From NCBI GenBank assembly GCA_035403225.1, contig DAONET010000013.1, positions 1 through 63,819 on the forward strand: DNA of 63,819 bases. Reading direction: 5' to 3'. A program made the position numbers and the translations under genes. Source of the DNA: DAIRDK01 sp035403225 (GTDB lineage: Bacteria; Bacteroidota; Bacteroidia; Bacteroidales; FEN-979). The notes below the pieces were generated by a model. That model saw only the letters and a program-made list of their open reading frames with translations. It was not told the origin of the DNA and did not search any database. This document shows positions 60,452-63,819 of this stretch, piece by piece (position 1 is the first letter of the stretch; each line of letters starts with the position of its first letter).

Positions 60452-61501
60452 ATGATCCGGCTTCTCCTTCTTTCCTCTTTGATGTTATCGGGAGTTACCC
60501 AGCAAAACTGTACCAATCTCTCTTCCGACTCCATAATCAGACAAAATGTCAGTATACTGTTTTATAATGTCGAGAACCTGTATGACCCGTACGATGACTC
60601 CACCACCCTGGATGATGAGTTCACCCGGGAAGGGAGCAAGAAATATACCTGGAGCAAATTCAGGATCAAGCTAAACCACCTGGCCAAGACGATCATCACT
60701 GCGGGAGGATGGGACACCGTTGCCTTCATCGGGATGTGCGAGATCGAGAACAGGTATGTCCTGAACAAACTCATCTATGAGACGCCACTCAGCCGTTTTG
60801 GTTACCGGATCATTCATCGTAACTCTCCCGACCTGCGGGGTGTTGATGTGGCGGCGCTCTATCATCCGAAGAAAATGACCCTGCTGTCTTTTCAATACCA
60901 CACCATTCGTTTCCCCGAAGACACCTCCATCCGGACCCGCGAGATCCTGCATGTGAAAGCGCTGCTCTTTGGCCGCGACACGTTGCATCTCTTCGTGAAC
61001 CATTGGCCTTCGCGCCGCGGTGGCCAGGAGGCATCGGGAGGAAGGAGATCCTTTGTCGCCGGGGTGTTACGCCATCTGACCGACTCCGTCAGGGCCGTTG
61101 ACCCGCTGGCGAATATCCTCATCACCGGCGACTTCAATGACGATCCGCAGGACAAGAGTCTTTCGGTACACCTCGGCGCCGCCACCAACACGTCCGACAC
61201 CTCTTTTCTCTTTAACCTCACCGCCCTGAAAAAACTCCGGTGGACGGAAGGGACGATCCGTTACCGCGGGAGGTGGAGTTCCTTTGATCAGTTCATCGTC
61301 TCGGCTCCGATGCTTGACGGAAGGTCGGGGCTGATTACGTCAGCGTCGGCGGTGACAATCTGTCATTTCCCCTTCCTGGTGCAGGATGATCCCGTCTGGT
61401 TCGGGGAGAAGCTGAACCGGACCTATTCCGGTCCCCGGTTCCTGGGAGGGTTCTCCGATCACCTGCCTGTGCTGATAAAAATGGAAAGCAGCGGAGAATA
61501 A
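60452..61501 (+). CDS. Exported endonuclease/exonuclease/phosphatase-fold protein
   Basis: The 349-residue protein has a signal peptide-like start (MIRLLLLSSLMLSGVTQQ). EEP-fold residues: FYNVENLYDPYDD, the metal-binding Glu in MCEIEN, FVNHWPSRRGG, GDFNDDP and SDHLPV. This places it in the DNase I / exonuclease III / phosphatase superfamily. An extracytoplasmic nuclease or phosphatase role is inferred, with unknown substrate. It is monocistronic. Confidence 0.8.
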   Translation: MIRLLLLSSLMLSGVTQQNCTNLSSDSIIRQNVSILFYNVENLYDPYDDSTTLDDEFTREGSKKYTWSKFRIKLNHLAKTIITAGGWDTVAFIGMCEIENRYVLNKLIYETPLSRFGYRIIHRNSPDLRGVDVAALYHPKKMTLLSFQYHTIRFPEDTSIRTREILHVKALLFGRDTLHLFVNHWPSRRGGQEASGGRRSFVAGVLRHLTDSVRAVDPLANILITGDFNDDPQDKSLSVHLGAATNTSDTSFLFNLTALKKLRWTEGTIRYRGRWSSFDQFIVSAPMLDGRSGLITSASAVTICHFPFLVQDDPVWFGEKLNRTYSGPRFLGGFSDHLPVLIKMESSGE

Positions 61502-61515
61502 GCAATTTTTCGGTA

Positions 61516-61523
61516 CTTTTGTC
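61516..61523 (+). promoter_or_regulatory. Minus-7 box for the epimerase gene
   Basis: TACTTTTG matches TAnnTTTG. The ATG at 61537 is only 13 bases away, so an in-frame ATG at 61558 may be the true start. Confidence 0.45.
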
Positions 61524-61536
61524 AGTAAAATGACTT

Positions 61537-62607
61537 ATGATGACGCAAGATTTTGGTATGAATCCGGAAGAATCTTTAGCCCCCACCGGGCGTCTTGACT
61601 CATTGACCGCCTCTAACCGCCATGTGCTGGTCATCGGCGGAGCAGGATATATCGGGTCGATATTGGTGCCGAAGTTACTGGACCGGGGTTGCCAGGTCCG
61701 GGTTCTTGATAAACTGATCTACAACAATGGCTCCTCCATTGCCGATCTGTCAGAAGACATCAACTTTTCGTTCATCCGTGGAGATTTCGGTGATCTTGCT
61801 GTCCTGGACAAAGCCCTGGAAGACATCACCGATGTAGTCCTGCTGGCAGCGCTGGTGGGCGATCCGATCTGTAAAAAATATCCGGAGATGGCCCGGAACA
61901 CTAACCTGATCTACCCGATCCAACTTTTTGAACGGATGAAAGAGTCGTCCGTGCATCGTTTTGTCTTCACTTCAACCTGCAGCAACTATGGTCTTCGCGA
62001 TGACGACACCCCGGCTGATGAACAGTCCGCCCTTAATCCGCAGTCGTTGTATGCTGAGACAAAAGTAGCGTTCGAAAAGCACATACTCAGCTCGCTTCCC
62101 GGGATCAACTTCTGCCCCACCATCCTCCGGCTATCCACTGCTTACGGGATCTCCAAGCGGATGCGTTTCGATCTCTCCATATCAGAATTCACCCGTGACC
62201 TGGCTCTCGGCAAAGATCTGCTGGTGTACGACGAGAACACCTGGCGTCCTTACTGCCATATCTCCGACATCTCCGAAGCCATCCTGAAAGTGCTGGAAGC
62301 ACGCCCCAAAGAAGTGTTCGGACAGGTGTTCAACGTAGGAAGCGACGATGGCAACTATACCAAAAAGATGCTGGTCGAACTCATCACGAAATACATCCCC
62401 GATGCCGTCGTGAATTATAAGAAGGGTGGATTTGACCCGCGCAACTACCGGGTATCGTTCGATAAGATCCACCGCGTGCTCGAGTTCGGTACCGAGTTCA
62501 CGGCAGAGGATTCGGTAAAAGGACTGATCAAGGCTATCCGCGGAAACCTCTTCCCCGACATGGAAGAACGGAGAAATTTCTACGGCAACTACGTCATCAA
62601 CGAGTAA
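61537..62607 (+). CDS. NAD-dependent nucleotide-sugar epimerase/dehydratase (extended SDR)
   Basis: The 356-residue protein has an extended short-chain dehydrogenase Rossmann motif GGAGYIGSILVPKL. The catalytic YAETKVAFEK (Tyr-x3-Lys) and a Ser-rich FTSTCSNYG segment follow. The C-terminal half is that of nucleotide-sugar enzymes (FNVGSDDGNYTKKM). UDP- or other NDP-sugar conversion for surface polysaccharide is inferred; the specific sugar is unknown. A second ATG at 61558 would remove seven residues and fits the promoter spacing better. Confidence 0.8.
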   Translation: MMTQDFGMNPEESLAPTGRLDSLTASNRHVLVIGGAGYIGSILVPKLLDRGCQVRVLDKLIYNNGSSIADLSEDINFSFIRGDFGDLAVLDKALEDITDVVLLAALVGDPICKKYPEMARNTNLIYPIQLFERMKESSVHRFVFTSTCSNYGLRDDDTPADEQSALNPQSLYAETKVAFEKHILSSLPGINFCPTILRLSTAYGISKRMRFDLSISEFTRDLALGKDLLVYDENTWRPYCHISDISEAILKVLEARPKEVFGQVFNVGSDDGNYTKKMLVELITKYIPDAVVNYKKGGFDPRNYRVSFDKIHRVLEFGTEFTAEDSVKGLIKAIRGNLFPDMEERRNFYGNYVINE

Positions 62608-62620
62608 AAGCCTCCTGACT

Positions 62621-63787
62621 TTATTTCCAGACGCCCGCTATGGGTGTCGAGCAGAACTTACAGCGTCCGTCTTTCAGGTTATTCTGAATCGTGGTGTATC
62701 CTTTCCTTTCCACCACCACCTTTTTACATTTCGGGCAATAGGTGTTGATGGACGACGTCCCCGGGACATTTCCCACATAAACGTATTTCATGCCTTCCCC
62801 GAGGGCGATGGCACGCGCTTTTTCCAGGAAATCAAGCGGCGTATAGGGCAGGTTGGTCAGCTTGTACATCGGGAAGAACCGGTTAAAATGCAGCGGGTTA
62901 TCCCGAAACCCGTTGGCAGCAAGCCATCCGCACATCTTTTTGATCATATCGGGCTTATCGGTCCAGGTGGGCACGATGAGGTTGGTCACTTCCACCCAGA
63001 CGCCCATCTCTTTGAGTATCTTCAGGGTATTGAGCACCGGCTGGAGCGAACCGCCGTTCAAGCGGGCATAGATATCATCGCTGAACGATTTGAGGTTGAT
63101 GTTGGCTGCATGGAGATACTGCGCGACATCACGCAAAGGTTTCTCGTTGATAAAGCCATTGGAGATCCAGACATTCTTCAGTCCCCGGGCCTTCGCCAGC
63201 CGTGCGGTATCACGTGCATAATCAAAAAAAGCCACCGGCTCGGAATAGGTATAGGCAATGGAGCGGCAGGCATTCGACAGGCACTCCCTGACCACTGCGT
63301 CGGGCATCTGGTCGATGTTCACGGTCTTTTGGGGACTCGTTTGCGATATTTCCCAGTTCTGACAGTTGAGGCAGGAGAAGTTACACCCGGCGGTAGCCAG
63401 TGAGTAAGCGGTGGTGTCAGGCAGGAAATGAAACAGCGGCTTTTTCTCGATCGGGTCGACATGCACCGAGCAGGGATTGCCGTAAGCAATGGTGTAAAGC
63501 TTATTGTTTTTAACCACTTTGTTTTTGCAGATGCTGGGCGGTCCGCCTTCGGTCAGCACGCAGCCGTTGGGGCAGACCAGGCATTTCAAGCCACGGGGCG
63601 TCTGCGTGTAATACGACATCTCTTTACTCCACTTCCACAGCGGTCCGGGTGACGACTCCGGCATCAGGCGTCGCAGCAGCGACGAGGCTTCCGTCTTTTC
63701 CGACAAGCCTCCCAAGGTCAGCATGGCCGCTCCGCAGGCGCAAGTCTTCAGAAAATCACGTTTGGATATTTTTCTATCTGCATTCAT
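62621..63787 (-). CDS. AmmeMemoRadiSam-system radical SAM enzyme (AmrS-like) with Tat-like signal
   Basis: The start at 63787 (MNADRKISKRDFLKTCACGA) is preferred; a TTG start further up adds eight residues. The N-terminus resembles a Tat signal with KR instead of RR. The radical SAM cluster is Cys135-x3-Cys139-x2-Cys142 (CNFSCLNC), and a cysteine-rich segment (CLVCPNGC) precedes it. The C-terminus has two zinc-ribbon-like pairs (CPKC and CKFC). This layout fits the AmrS/PflA-like group that co-occurs with AMMECR1 and Memo proteins. Neither partner is in the window, but they may lie beyond the edge. Confidence 0.8.
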   Translation of the reverse strand: MNADRKISKRDFLKTCACGAAMLTLGGLSEKTEASSLLRRLMPESSPGPLWKWSKEMSYYTQTPRGLKCLVCPNGCVLTEGGPPSICKNKVVKNNKLYTIAYGNPCSVHVDPIEKKPLFHFLPDTTAYSLATAGCNFSCLNCQNWEISQTSPQKTVNIDQMPDAVVRECLSNACRSIAYTYSEPVAFFDYARDTARLAKARGLKNVWISNGFINEKPLRDVAQYLHAANINLKSFSDDIYARLNGGSLQPVLNTLKILKEMGVWVEVTNLIVPTWTDKPDMIKKMCGWLAANGFRDNPLHFNRFFPMYKLTNLPYTPLDFLEKARAIALGEGMKYVYVGNVPGTSSINTYCPKCKKVVVERKGYTTIQNNLKDGRCKFCSTPIAGVWK

Positions 63788-63819
63788 CAGAATAAAAGTA
63801 CATCTTTTCAAGGAAAAAC

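Overview
The window looks like chromosomal DNA of an anaerobic member of the Bacteroidota (Bacteroidales-like). Evidence: repeated TAnnTTTG minus-7 boxes in front of genes on both strands, C-terminal type IX secretion sorting domains, a TonB receptor with a carboxypeptidase-like N-terminal domain, the futalosine menaquinone gene mqnA, a 287-residue primary sigma factor, and familiar Bacteroidota neighbour pairs (DUF1573-yajC-ybbR-coaE; pyrG-yidC). HydE, heterodisulfide-reductase-like subunits and an AmrS-type radical SAM protein fit an anaerobic lifestyle. I see no rRNA, tRNA, CRISPR array or complete insertion sequence.

Region 1-6.4 kb is accessory and AT-rich: a gluzincin peptidase cut by the left edge, two secreted proteins with T9SS tails, a secreted metallophosphoesterase flanked by a 37/38-bp direct repeat, a frameshifted lipoprotein/beta-barrel gene, and a REP-associated (RAYT) transposase that carries a REP-like palindrome inside its own reading frame. 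Region 6.4-12.1 kb is the most interesting part. A DUF134 regulator and two NifX-like proteins face an Mrp ATPase followed by HdrC- and HdrB-like proteins. A thioesterase faces a methionine-gamma-lyase-like enzyme. Both divergent control regions carry the same 16-bp palindrome, placed identically against the promoters, which suggests one sulfur/iron-sulfur regulon.

Region 12.1-17.8 kb holds a His-rich small membrane protein, a TonB-dependent receptor probably for a metal, and a secreted subtilisin lacking the usual tail. From 17.8 to 33.4 kb are a sugar kinase, miaA, a pRiA4b-ORF3-like protein, a CCA-adding enzyme, an isocitrate dehydrogenase/HD protein/aconitase operon, a lipid A acyltransferase, a second Cys/Met PLP enzyme, lplA, a lipoprotein hydrolase, a fused FAD/iron-sulfur dehydrogenase and an AlkD-like protein. 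From 33.4 to 38.5 kb are a Dcp-type peptidase, a shortened RNase Z and ribosomal protein S1. A small AT-rich island (38.6-40.5 kb) encodes a DUF4221-like lipoprotein and a redoxin-like lipoprotein.

The rest (40.5-63.8 kb) is mostly housekeeping: ychF, hydE, rlmD-like, aroK, DUF1573, yajC, ybbR-like, coaE, mqnA, yidC, pyrG, PPDK regulator, gapA, DEAD-box helicase, a tyrosine phosphatase and an SCP2 protein sharing a bidirectional promoter, rpoD, a Deg protease, a secreted EEP nuclease-like protein, a sugar epimerase and the AmrS-like protein at the right edge.
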